Assembly: GCA_050084515.1 (NCBI GenBank)
Contig: CM114271.1
Span: forward strand, 22,692,001 to 22,756,000
Direction: 5' to 3'
Length of the DNA stretch: 64,000 bases
Origin: Blasia pusilla
Lineage: Eukaryota; Marchantiophyta; Marchantiopsida; Blasiales
The number at the start of each line of letters is the position of its first letter. Within the stretch, counting starts at the first letter, position 1. Shown one piece after another: positions 25,561 through 37,352 of the stretch. The notes beneath the pieces were generated by a model that saw only the letters and a program-made list of their open reading frames with translations, was not told the DNA's origin and ran no database searches. Position numbers and translations under genes: made by a program.

Positions 25561-27159
25561 GACCACAAACATTCAACCAATGGAACCGGGGCACAAGTCA
25601 GAAAATAAACCGTATGGGATAGAATCCCCATAAAATAGCTAGATTTTAAGAAAGGCTTCACTTCTTATAGAGAATTCATTTACGGGCCACATGGCCACTT
25701 GGCCCGTAATACGGCTGGCCATTTCAAAGAGTTTCCTCTTTTATTTCTGAACTGACAAGTGTCCCATTAAAATCCCAAAAAAACTTGACTCATTCAGAAA
25801 TAAGCCGGGGGAAAACTTTCACATAGAAGTCCTAGGTTCAAATAGAAGTCCACGGAAGATTTCTCGTAGATTTGATTTTGATTTTTTTTGAACTTTTTCT
25901 GCTAAGCTACCACTATAGATGATTATTTATGGAGGGCTTCACTTCTTTGGGAAATTTTTTTTTCCAAAAGAGGTAACCCCCCCTTCCTCACATTATAGTA
26001 TAGATATGGGTTGTTGGGTGGCTCGCCTCTTTCATGCAAGCAAATACGAAGCATCCTAATGCAACATGGAGATCTTGTTGTCATATTATCATCCTTTCAT
26101 AAATGAAGCCAGTTAATCTAAGTTTTGTCGTCTGTTCCAGTGAGAATATTTGTGGCATATTCAAGGATGTTGGATATGGGTCTCATGAGGTTAAGGGTGG
26201 TCTAATGATGAGTAGGATAACTACGATGTGTAGGTCTGGATTCATGTTTTGGATTCACTTGGATTTAATTTGAAAAATTTCTTACTTAAAATAGATTTTC
26301 TATTTTGGATGAAGTTGACTCTCTGGTTGACGAAAGTGTGGCTTGATCCATTATTGTTGAAAGAGGGTACACCCAATTAGACAATTTGGGATCAGTAAAA
26401 AACAAGAATTTAGCATACGTGCACTCTCAAACATTTTTTATCACCATTCCAAACTCATATTCGAAACCTGAGATTTAGATTAAAATATGCAATAGACAAG
26501 AAAATAAGTTCAAAATTCTATGCTAGACAACTACAATGTTGACTACTTCTTGGCCGTACTTCTTGTTGTGAGTTACACTCAAACCTACTTTGTTCCTCCG
26601 ATTCTACTCTTTTTACTTTGTCTCTTTGATGGATGTTGGTTGATCCCTTAGTGTTTGACGAACGTCATCTATTAGTCGACCTTATTGCATCTAGAGGATG
26701 CTATGTATCTATTGTCTTCTATTGAAGACTGTCACTCTTTGTTTGTAACCTTAATGGCCATGGTCCATGATCAAGTGCTGTTGAAATATTATCGTCTGCT
26801 AATCATTTGTCTGTTTCTTAACCACCATTTTTTGGTCACTTTCCAAATGCTCAAGAATCAATATTTAGTGATAGATCGCCATCAACTACCATCGATGTCC
26901 GACTATTGCCCAACAATTGCCCATTATTTGACACTTGTATGTTGTTTCTTGACCGACTATTGGCAATCTCAAAACAATGTCCAAGTTATTAACCATGGAT
27001 TGATGGGATTGAGCCACACTTGTTGCTGTAGGATGTATAGTGATTGGTAGTTGTTGTAAGTTGAAGAAGAACCATGCCGTGGTGTGCCCATAATTGTACT
27101 GTGTTGCAGGTTTCTCTGCCATGCCGCTTGTGGCCTCATCGCTCTATCTCTATTCTAAC
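25561..27159. other. Intergenic, no gene seen
   Basis: AT-rich with short frames only. The longest frame (26685-27050, 121 codons) is rich in histidine and leucine without a motif, and its counterpart on the other strand is equally featureless. No repeat copy of the families named elsewhere was recognised. Confidence 0.5.
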
Positions 27160-27830
27160 CCGATATTGTAGAGTACAACCTCTACTCCTCCTTGCTTCAC
27201 CTTGAAGAAATCACGACCTTGAGCTTTGCAAGCGGAAGTCTTAGGTGGAGTCTTAAGGATTCAACCAGTTGCATGTTCCAAAGCTAGCTGAGAAGCCACA
27301 AAGTGCCAATCAAGTTTTAGTCTCCCGAAGTGTGTACCATCTCCCTAGGAAGCCTCTAAGCCTCAACCAGTCTCTCTAAGTCGCTTGGCTATACTAGAGC
27401 ACGTCAGTTATTTGCTTAAGGTGTGTCCGGTTCAAACTTGAAACATGGTGAAGCACGCACGATGATTAATCTCTTGTTTATGGACTTGAGCCGGTAGGGA
27501 GGGAGAGGGTTCCCCCCTTACAAGTACTTCCGGGGTTCTCCATGATAACTGCATCTTCCCTATTGTCCACTCAAGGGGCCCTTGATGTTGGCCCCTAATC
27601 CAAACGTGGTTTGTGACTCACCGACTCGTGTTTGACATTTCCCTCCTAAGATTTGTTCCTCTAGTTCTATTGCCATTGCTAGTCTCGTGACTCAATGGTA
27701 TAGGTTTCGACTTTGGTGGGTGACACCAAGATCTCTCATCGTTGGATCCAAGATTATGACTCATTTCCCAGTCCCCGCTAGCATGAGGGCCAAATCTTTA
27801 GTTATTCGCGATGTCGAACCAACACTCAGG
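27160..27830. repeat. Diverged dispersed repeat, copy 2
   Basis: It shows the same run of landmarks as 11740-12720, in the same order and orientation, with many substitutions and a shorter total length. Landmarks include GTGTACCATCTCCCTAGGAA, TAAGCCTCAACC, AAACATGGTGAAGC, GGGAGGGAGAGGG with CCCCCCT, AATCCAAACGTGG and TAGGTTTCGACTTTGGTGGG. It has no coding content. Confidence 0.6.
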
Positions 27831-27916
27831 AGTGAAGTACTCGAGGATCAAGGAAGGGGTGCATCTTATTTCTGCATTATGCAACGGGGGACTCTATAAC
27901 ACCATTGAGGAGTACT

Positions 27917-28828
27917 ACCTTGTAAGGATAGATGAGACATAGGACGAGATAGTATTAAGGCTTTAGAGGGGTCTTGTACTTCTCTATTTTGAGGGGTCAT
28001 ATACGGCCTGCTCTCAAGAGATGACCTACGAGTGTAGATGACCCTTCCCTATATAAGGAGTGACAACCTTGGAGAGGTCGATCGTCTCATCCTTTGTGTG
28101 GAGCCATTTGAGCCTATAGGATTCAAGGGTTCGTTGGAAATTGACTAGTAGTTGGTCTTGTAAGAGGACCATATGTATAGTTGGAAGGAAGTTAATACCT
28201 TGTGTACTCATGCAGGCTTGAGATGTATGTTGTGTGGGTCTACCACGGGATCAACCACGATGCTAGTGTGTGAACTCTCATGCAAGAGACAGCGTCAAAC
28301 ACAACATCTGCCATCCTCAATAACACTTTTAAGGACGTTGGCTTTGTCCTAAATATGCATAGGTGTAATAGATAGATTAGAAGATGACTCTTGATGTTAT
28401 GAATATAGGAAGGTGACTAATGATGGGATGACATTGCATCCAACCTCCTGATCTTAACACCAAAAATGTGCATAACCTTTATACTCGTTTTGTAGGCTAT
28501 CTAGAATTAAAGGGATCTAACCACTACCTAGGGGGAGGATTGAGGTTGTTTAGTCATTCATGTGTAGATGTGATAGGATTCATGGTTAGATTGATCTCAG
28601 AGTTGTGTGCATGATGATTGATATATGTTGGCAACGATGTCTATTCGTACGACAATTGTTATGGTAGATGAGACATAGGGTAAGATAGTATCAAGGCCTT
28701 AGACGGGTTTTGTACTTCTCTATTTGAGAGGTCATAGATGATCTGATCTCAATAGGTGACGTATTGGTGTAGGTCACCCTTCTCTTTATGAAGAGTGACA
28801 ACCTTGGAGAGGTTGACCCTCTTATCCT
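27917..28828. mobile_element. LTR-like direct repeat pair, possible small retroelement (TRIM-like)
   Basis: Segments 27917-28096 and 28661-28828 are direct repeats of about 170 bp, at roughly 80 percent identity by eye, separated by about 565 bp of non-coding DNA. Shared words include TAGATGAGACATAGG, GATAGTAT.AAGGC, TTGTACTTCTCTATTT and GAGTGACAACCTTGGAGAGG. The first copy has a TATA-like CCCTATATAAGGAG near its end. That layout suits a terminal-repeat retrotransposon in miniature, but no standard primer-binding site follows the first repeat and no target duplication was recognised, so a plain segmental duplication remains possible. Confidence 0.45.
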
Positions 28829-30599
28829 TACTATTAAATTTTTTTTTTACTCTTTTGAGAATTATTCTAATATTCCAATTCCACCAAGAAAAAGAGATAT
28901 CTCATCATTCTATGACAAGGTTTCACTTAAATTTTTTTTTATTTTCTCCATAGTAAGTAATCTTCATTCTTTCTATTTTTATTTAGATGAAACAATTCAG
29001 TATTCCATTCATATGTAGTCACATGCAACTTTATGATTCATTTCCTTTCATATCCATTGGAGATGATTTTAGTAAGGATGCTTGTGGAATGTATTTATTG
29101 ATCTTCCTAGATAGTTTTCCGTTCTCAAAACAATTTAGACATTTTTATTCAAGAAGGAGATTTCATTTAAAATACTCATATCTATATAAAAGGCAAGAGG
29201 CACCTTATCATTCCATCATGAGGCTTCCCTTCTTTTAAAATATTCTTCTCGTAATCCCCTTCTTTCACTTTTAAGTAAATGCGTTTACTTAATATTCCAA
29301 TCCTACATAGCAAAATAGCCATATATAACTTTGTGATTGTGATTCTTGTTCTTTCATTTCCATAAGAGGTAGTTTGACACTTCATATTTCCCTTTAGGAA
29401 TTTTTATAGAAAAGGCTTTCTTTACATAATAACCCCTTTTTCCTATATTATAAGTATGGATGACACTTTACCTTTTCTCTTTCAAACAAGCTTCATCCCA
29501 TTTAGAAAATTTTTCCTCACTTAAAAATCCCCTTGTTCCTCAAAGAATCAGATAGATGTTATACTAACGATAAATTCAAATAAGTTAAAGATTAGTCTTT
29601 AGAGGAAAGATGGAAGTAAATTAAGTTAAATGAGCTTAACTCTATATTCTATATGGCCCATTCTTAATTTTTTATTAAGCGTGGTAGGATTTTTATTCCC
29701 TATTCATATAAATTTTGTAATAACTAATATTTTATTGTAAAAGTAGCACCCAAAATATTTTATTGCATAGAACTTGAAAATTTCTATTTTTTTTTCATAA
29801 AATCTCATGATAAAAAGAAGGGTAGGAGGAGGGTTAGTTGTAGAATATGGGACCATTTGCGGGGAAAAATTGCAACAAAAGTCTATGTATAGACAACTCA
29901 TCCATAGAATAGACTTGTCACTTGAGTGTACGGATTGGGCCTTGAAATAAAAGAAGAGCATCAAGTTAAGTTAACATCCAACATATTGTGCTAGGTTGTT
30001 GTTTTCTCAGCTCTAAGGCATTGAAAATTATGTAGCACTTACTTGGTACACATCACAGACCATAAAACTAAAAAACTCTTAGATGCCATGAGTATCATCT
30101 CCAACATAATCTCTAAACGACTTGGCATTATTTTTCAAGTGCAACATGATTGGGTAGTAGAAGCTAGTATGAAGAGGAATGAAATATAAAATATAGCAAC
30201 GTCATATTCAAATTTTTGGTGACTTACCTTGCTTCATATTTCTCTTTTACAACACTCTAAACTTAAGACAATGTGAATTGTGCCTCCCTAATTGCAGTCG
30301 TCACCTTCCAACTGAAGGAACACCAACCATTTTGCAGACCAACTGATCGAAGGGTACGCAATCCAACCGTCACAACAACTACGTACACGTTGGGTCGCTA
30401 CAATGTCAATCAACTAGGTCCTCTCAAAAAGGAGAGATATTACTAAATTATGGGAAATAAAAAAATCAGAGGCGCCCAAGGTGATCCTTACATAGTTTGA
30501 AGTTTCAGAGCCGTTGGCTCCCAACCATTGGGCCAACAACAACGGTGGTTTTTGACGATTAATAGTAATGGTGGATCGTTATGGCGCGTTCTGTGTGTG
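28829..30599. other. AT-rich intergenic DNA, no gene seen
   Basis: This stretch is dominated by T runs and low-complexity AT sequence. Open frames of 60-86 codons here are phenylalanine- and isoleucine-rich composition artefacts. Nothing recognised. Confidence 0.5.
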
Positions 30600-31640
30600 G
30601 GCCATGTGCAACCCATTGGATTCCAACTAGTGACCCTTAGACCTGCGTGCATCCCAAACTCTCTACCTCTGAGAACCCATCAGAATCTTATGTGTTGAGC
30701 CACCACTACTCGAGGCAAGTGTACCCTTAGCCAAGCCCCATATTCCTTTATAAGAGCTCAAAGCAACCTATTGGAATCTGATGAGTTGGCCCAACACCAC
30801 CTCTAAGCCACACTCTCCTCAAACTTGCAACCTAGAGACACTCAACTCTTGGCCAACTATAACCCATCGAAATGTGACGGGTTGACCAAACACCACCCCA
30901 CGCCATCCTACCCTTAACCATGCCCCAGATGCCCTAACACAAGGTCAATGCAACCTATCGGGTTAACAGACTCCCTGACCACTCTTCCCTCATCTATGTC
31001 TTAGAGACGTCCAACTCTTGACCAATTGCAACTTGTCACAATCTAACGAGTTGACAGATTCCCATCCTTGGCCACTCCTCCCTCAGCTATGTCCTAAAGA
31101 CGATAAACTATCGGTCAATTGCAACTTGTCGGAATCCGATGGGTTGACCAACACTACCCCAAGCCACCTTACCCTTAACTCTACCTAGATGCCCTTACAT
31201 GAGCTCAAAGCAACCCATCGGAATCCAATGAGTTGGCCCAACATCACCTCTTATCCACACTACTCTCAACTGTCCAAACCAGCGAAGCCCAACTATCAGC
31301 CAATTGTAACTTGTTAGAATCCGACGGGTTGAACCAATATTACCCTCGACCACTCTTTGCTCAGATTTTCCTCAAATGCCCTAATATGAGCTTAAAGCCA
31401 CTTGTCCGAATCGGATGGATTGCCCCCATACCACACCTAAGCCAACCTATGCTAAACCATCCAACTTGGACAAGCCCAGCTATCGGCCAAAATGCAACTT
31501 GTCAGAATCCGACGGGTTGATCCAACACCATCCCTAGCAATCCATTGGAGTCAAACGGATTGCATTTCCTCCGTGACTCGCTATCATGCTTACTTCAAAT
31601 CTCCAAGGCCCCAGAGCAATCCGTTGGATTTTGACGGGTT
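30600..31640. repeat. Dyad-motif cluster 1 (about 92-bp period)
   Basis: About twelve copies of a near-palindromic 25-27 bp word occur here. The half-site consensus is CAACCCGTCGGA followed by its reverse complement. Copies lie near 30608, 30674, 30763, 30861, 30950 (half), 31029, 31122, 31211, 31308, 31398, 31495, 31537 and 31616. Most spacings are 80-97 bp. Sequence between the motifs is only loosely similar (words such as CCAACACCACC and CCCTTA), so the motif is more conserved than the unit. There is no coding frame through the array. Confidence 0.75.
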
Positions 31641-34099
31641 ACATGCATGATCATGAATTTTTTGAAGGAATATTCTAGATCCCTTGGTCCAATCAATTGG
31701 CACTCTTTCAACCTCACTATCAACTATGTGTCAAACCACTTTTTTCATGATAATTAAACATGTTCATTATAAAATAAACAATGTTCACTATAAATTAAAC
31801 ATTCTCATTCTCATTCCTTTGTGGTGGAATTAGCTCTTCTGTCATATCCAGATGGAAAATTTTGTGATACTCAAATGTGGCAGTCATCTATCGGCCCTTC
31901 CTCAATCAAAGAAAATTTGATCACAACCTGGCAATGTTTATGTAGTAGTTGTAGAAAATTTCTTGTTAGTCCAATTTCTTCTCCAAATTAGAACTATCTT
32001 TATTTCCAAGAATGTGAGGATGGATGGAACGCATGAGGTTATAGGTGAAACAGTCCAGATCGAGATTGGAGAGTAAAAAATATGGAATCTCTTACCATAT
32101 TCCAATGCAAAATACAAAATCTATGGCTTGCCTCTGAAGCCCACTATGTCTAATGTTGACAATCTTCAACCTACGTGTGCTTCGAGTTCCACATTTGCCA
32201 CCCCTACTTCTGCCGATCCAGCTTTGACTCCAAACTCACAAGTTTATGCAATGTGGTTCAAGATAAAGACATTCCGTATGTGTTCGAACTCATGAGATAT
32301 GTTGCAAACCGACCTGACCCATAATCTACATACACATTTCTACTTCAAGTTTCGAGGAATAGTTTGTTTTCATCTCTCCCCTTGAAAATTTTTAAGAAAA
32401 TTTGTGTGGATGAGTTGGTAGCCACTTATGATGGAAACTGTATTTTCGAGTTGCCTCCACTTGTTGGTCATGCTCAAAATAAAGATGGAGGATGCTTGAA
32501 GAATATGGACAAAAAATCCAACTGTTATCGATGACAAACTATAGCATATGAATGCTTCCGTCCCAAGTGATCTTTGGATTGTGTCTCATCGCTCATGCCT
32601 TGGAGCCTTGGAGTGTAGAAGTCTTGGCTACCCTTTCCTAGAATGAAATGGGGAAGTCAATACCTTTCAATTGCAATTCCCCCCCAAAATAGAGACTCTT
32701 TCGGCGGTCGATGTGACCATACCATCAAGTGGCCATCCATGTTCTCATTTTCAAGCCTCCACTTTTTACATTGAAGCATGTCTCGCTTACATTTTTCTTA
32801 TAGTGCACGACTCCACTTCTACATCCAATAACACGCGATATGTGTTCATGTTGGGTCTCACACTTATCATGCCGATGACTGATCGATGCCATTTAGAAAC
32901 ACATTAAGGAGGATATGGCCAACAAAGTGGCAAAGATCTTTAAAAATTTTATGGGATCTAAGCCCAAAGTCATCAAATTGACGATAATATCACAAATTTG
33001 CGATCAATTTCTTGGAATACATGGCCAAGGGGAGATCACAACAGTTGAGGAGAAACAACTCTAGGAGAATCTTACATTTCTTACTGATCTTGAATATTTT
33101 AGGAATTTTCTACGGCAAATACAAATACTTGATGGGAAGATCAAAAAGATGGATGCCATCTTCAGAATCAAAGCAAACTCTAGGTTTCCATTTATTCAGA
33201 GATGGAAATTTGTGGGCAAGGAGGCGAGACATCCACAGCCAATGTCTTAAAAATATCTAGTAGAGGGTCTTCTAGTGACCTTGATGAGGAAAGGAAAAGA
33301 TCTATTTGGATCCTGGGTTAGCTTTGATATTTTCTATAGGGTTTTGAATGAATGGTTAATCGTGGGTGCACACGTTTACGACCATATGGAGAAGGGACTC
33401 AAAACCATATTTTTTTGTGAGGTCAAGATAGAAGATGTTGGCAGCTTGAAGATGTGCTCATTACTTCTACTAGAGGTGGTGAAGGAAAACAAAAGGCCAT
33501 CCCCTGAATTTTTATGGGTTCACAGTGGAAATTGCACAACAAGGATGAGTTATTCTAGGGAGGTGAAGTTTAGTCGGAAAGGAAGAGGTCTGATGCTTTC
33601 CATTGGCAACAGTCCGTGACTTGCTACACAAAATCTTGCATCAAGGAGAATAAGAGAACACAACATGTTGCTCTACTATAACGTTGCAATGAAAGCATAG
33701 GCTTGAATCAAGCTATGGAGTGCCAAGAACTTTTTAAAGTGTGGTGGAAGAAGCATGCAATTGAGGGAAATATAATGAATTGTGTTCTTGGTTAAGTTAG
33801 TGGACTCTTTGTATAAGGAAATGGGGAAACTTTGTACGGAAGGTGAGTAGAATATTTGTCTCTTTCCAGCTCATATGTATAACTGCTGGATTCCTGCTGG
33901 ATATGTATATATTTTTATTTTCAGCGAAAAAGCCAATGACTTTCTTGGAGCCTTGTCAATTTTTTCCATTTTTCGTGACATAGATTAAGGGGAAAAACCG
34001 TTGTTTCACCGAAGAAGCACCACTTATCTGTTCGTTCACCAAGTTAAGCACAAAAAAAAATCCAACAAGTTTCCATAAAAATTTGGTCAAAATATGATG
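31641..34099. other. Unrecognised segment between the two dyad-motif clusters
   Basis: About 2.4 kb with two open plus-strand frames, 33012-33260 (82 codons) and 33275-33619 (114 codons), that adjoin and might belong to one broken reading frame. They contain no motif that could be assigned. The position, bounded on both sides by motif clusters, suggests the interior of a mobile element with subterminal repeats, but no transposase signature was seen. Confidence 0.35.
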
Positions 34100-34545
34100 T
34101 TGGTACGTGTTAAAATCTGACAGGTTGCACATATTTGAGTTTCACAACCCGTCAGAATTTGACAGGTTGCCTCTATTTTCAATCTACTGGATTCCTACCG
34201 GTTGCAAATCTTTGTGTTTTGCATCCTATCAGAATCTGACAGGTTGCCTCACTTTGCAATCTGTCTGAAATCTACGGATTGCAAGAAAATGTTGGTCAGA
34301 ATATGGTGTTGCAACTTGTTTGAATCCAAAAAATTGCAAATGTAAGCATTATACAATCCGTTGGATTTAGACTGGTTGCATGAGTTTTCAACTTGGCGGG
34401 TTTGGCAGCTTAGAAGATTTTTTTTTGGGCTTATGTTGCCACAACCCATCTGAAATGGACGAGTTGCAAATATTTTTGATCTCCAACAAGTCAGATTCAA
34501 ATTGGTTCCAACATATTTCAACTTGGTCGATTCCCATGGGTTGTA
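34100..34545. repeat. Dyad-motif cluster 2
   Basis: About nine further copies of the same near-palindrome occur, for example near 34146, 34181, 34221, 34256, 34311, 34353, 34441 and 34520. They are closer together (35-90 bp) and in versions such as ACAACCCGTCAGA / TTTGACAGGTTGC. The match of motif and dyad arrangement to 30600-31640 is clear by eye. Confidence 0.7.
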
Positions 34546-34915
34546 AGCCCCCTAATTTATGCATTTTTACATTATGTACTACTTCACTTATTCACTTAAA
34601 AAAATTTGCATGTGCAGGGATTCAATATTCAGGAATATGCCCTTTGCCCCAACACAAGTGGAGTTGAGAATGTCCATTCATCCTAGAGGTCATGATAATC
34701 ATGCCAAAGAATCTCCCTTATTGAGGCATACCAACAAGACTAGGCTAGAGCAATTTTGTAATCTATAACATCTCATATATTTCTCACAAAAGATATCACC
34801 AAGGGAATAGACCCTTTGATTTATGAGCTTTATGTTAGGGCCATTGTGAGATCATGCAATGAAAAAATGTGAGAAAATGTATGTGAAAACCTTCAAACGA
34901 GGCGGAGTCGGAACT

Positions 34916-34920
34916 CCTCT
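34916..34920 (+). other. Target-site duplication of copia B, left copy
   Basis: CCTCT lies directly before the 5' LTR and is repeated at 40147-40151 directly after the 3' LTR. A perfect 5-bp duplication is the size made by copia integrases and shows that the two LTRs belong to one insertion. Confidence 0.85.
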
Positions 34921-35231
34921 GATTGAAGATTGAGTTACAATCAAGCTTACGAGACACATGAACTGCTACCTTTTGTACTCACACAAAGTAGGGAAGCTTA
35001 ATCTTGGTTAGTCAGTTAAGCGCGATTATCTTAACTAGGGTTAGTTAATCATAATTAGTCTTACTTGAGACCATGGTTAAGATTAGGGTTAGGGTTGCTT
35101 GTACATAATCTATATAATTGAGAAGGGGACCATCCTCCACTCATTCTCTCATTGCAAAATTTGGTTCTCCATGGTGGTGCGTAAGTGTGAGCCGTTTCCC
35201 ACCAATTATGCTGCTTTAGCAATTTTCTACA
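34921..35231 (+). repeat. 5' LTR of copia B
   Basis: It starts GATTGAAGATTGAG and ends TTTTCTACA. It carries the TATA-like CTATATAATTG and a short degenerate GT tract (GGTGGTGCGTAAGTGTGAG). The decayed primer-binding site TGATATTAGAGT follows at 35232-35243. Confidence 0.9.
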
Positions 35232-35759
35232 TGATATTAGAGTGATAGGAGAACATCACTTGAAATTATTGATGTTTGAGGAGAGAAGAGAGGCAAGAGA
35301 AGACACAATTTCAGTTTGGGAGAAGGAATTTTGTTTAGAGCTCAGTGGGTGCAAATTTCAGGTGGAGCTCTAACGGTGATAAAACTTTGGAGGCCGTTTT
35401 GATGGGTTTTCTCGGTCGATTTAGCCATTTGGATCTGCATTGATTAGATCAACGCCAAAGGCTGGTTCTAACCGTATTTTCAGCTTATTGAGAGCTTTCC
35501 AAGGCATCCAAAATTGCTTGATTATGACATTGTGAGATCTTGCAGTAGCAATTTCAGTGTAGGAAAGGGCAATTAGTGAAGAAAAGTTGTGCAATTTGCT
35601 CTCTACATGCCAATTTCAACTAGTTCTTTCATACAGTTGATCAATTTTGGCAAATTTCAAATAAATTTTTTTGCAAGAGTGGTCTATACTTCAATTGGAG
35701 CAATGGAGAGCATGAAATTTTATTTTTGTAAGTGAAATTATATGTCAAAGAGTATTTTT

Positions 35760-37352
35760 CAACAAAAATCACAAGTGAGAAGCTAGATAAGTAAAATTAT
35801 AATGTCTGGAAGTTTCGCATAAAATAATTTCTTATGGATCAAGAACTATGGGAGCTTGTCATAGGTGATGAGGCCAAGCCAGAAGGTGACTCAACAAACT
35901 TGAATGTTCGCGCTTGGAACATATGCGCAACACAATTAATCCACTACATTTCAATAATGATCAGTTTGCCAATGATAGGTCACATTCAAGATGTGAATAT
36001 CCCGAAGGAGGCGTGGGATGCATTGGAAAAGCTGTTTGAGACATCTATAAAGGCCAAAAAGCTTCAATTCAAAAGAAATTGAACAAAGTGAGGAAAGGAT
36101 TGCAAAGTATAAATAATTAGATTTTGAATATCGGACATATTTTTGATCAGTTGAATAGCATTGGAGTGATAGTAGAAGATGATGATATGATTTTGTTCAC
36201 TCTTTAAGGTCTTCCAAAGGATTACAAGTTCTTTGAGACCTCTATCTCAGCGAGAGAGAAATATCCAATCTTTCAAGAGGTAGTCCCACTGTTAATCGAT
36301 GAAGAGATGCGCCTAGTAGGCAGTGGTAGCTCGTCTAGTCTACAAGAGAGTACGCTATTTGCAGGTTATGGATCAAATAGAGGGAGAGGTCGTGATAGAA
36401 GCTTCCGTGGTCGTGATGGATATCAAACATATGGAGGAAGAGACACTTAATATAATGTCACTTAATATAATATCACGCAATCAACTACGAATGAGTACAA
36501 GACACAATCACAAGGTGATGATGGTGGAAACCATTGGGATCGAGGTCACCAATAGAGGGTCCCTGGATCTTGTAATTATTGTGAGATAAAGGGTCACTAT
36601 GCAAAGTTTTGCTTCAAGAAGAAGGCACATATGAGAACACAAGCCTTACAACAACAAAATTATATGGAGCAACAACACCAAGGGCACTACTAAGAACAAA
36701 AACATTCACAAATTGAGCATCTCTTGGTCATGACTCATCATATGGAAGCAATGGTAAAGAAAGACTCGACAACAGATTGGTACATTGACTCTAGTGCATC
36801 AAATCACACGACCTCACAAGCTAAATGGTTTAGTAGTATGGAGCCAGTGAAAGATCCTGCAATTGTGCCCAGAGGAGATGACACTCAACATCATATTACG
36901 CATATCGGTAAAGTTCCAATAGCATCAGATGGTCTTTGTGCTCTTGAAAATTTTCTCTATGTTCCTACCATTGCAAGAAACTTGATCTCTGTAGGACAGA
37001 TAATAGAATAAGATTATCAAGTGAAGTTTAACACGGATGGTTGTTTCATTGAAACAATGGATGATCAGACTACGATAGCCGAATGAATTAGATCTGGAAG
37101 AATGTTCAAATTAGATGTTTCTATGCCAGAGATTCAAACAACAATGTATGGTCAAACTGACCAACAAGTCACAGATCTAAATGTGTGGCATAAGAGAATT
37201 GGACATATAAATCTTCAAAGATTATAGAGTCTTTCATCATCTAATCTAGAAATAGGATTTCCTAAATTAGCGAGTTCGGCTACGTTAAAGGCATGTCCTA
37301 CTTGCCAATTTAGAAAACAAGCTAGATTTCCTTTTCCAAATCAAGATAGAAG
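35760..37352 (+). pseudogene. Copia B gag-protease-integrase remnant
   Basis: It is homologous to element A's gag from TSEKLDK.NYNVWKF onward, with the start codon region altered. It retains MDQELWELVIGDEAKPEGD, a complete CCHC zinc knuckle (CNYCEIKGHYAKFC), the protease region as DSSASNH (glycine lost from DSGA), and the beginning of integrase up to the second cysteine pair (CPTCQF). Numerous in-frame stops and a small frame loss near 36085 are present. The frame stops at the breakpoint 37352, before the catalytic DDE core, so it cannot encode an integrase. Confidence 0.88.

Noticed and set aside
30600-31640. CRISPR-like regular spacing of repeats
   Set aside because: The motifs are degenerate dyads with variable spacing and similar intervening sequence in a plant context; this is not a CRISPR array.
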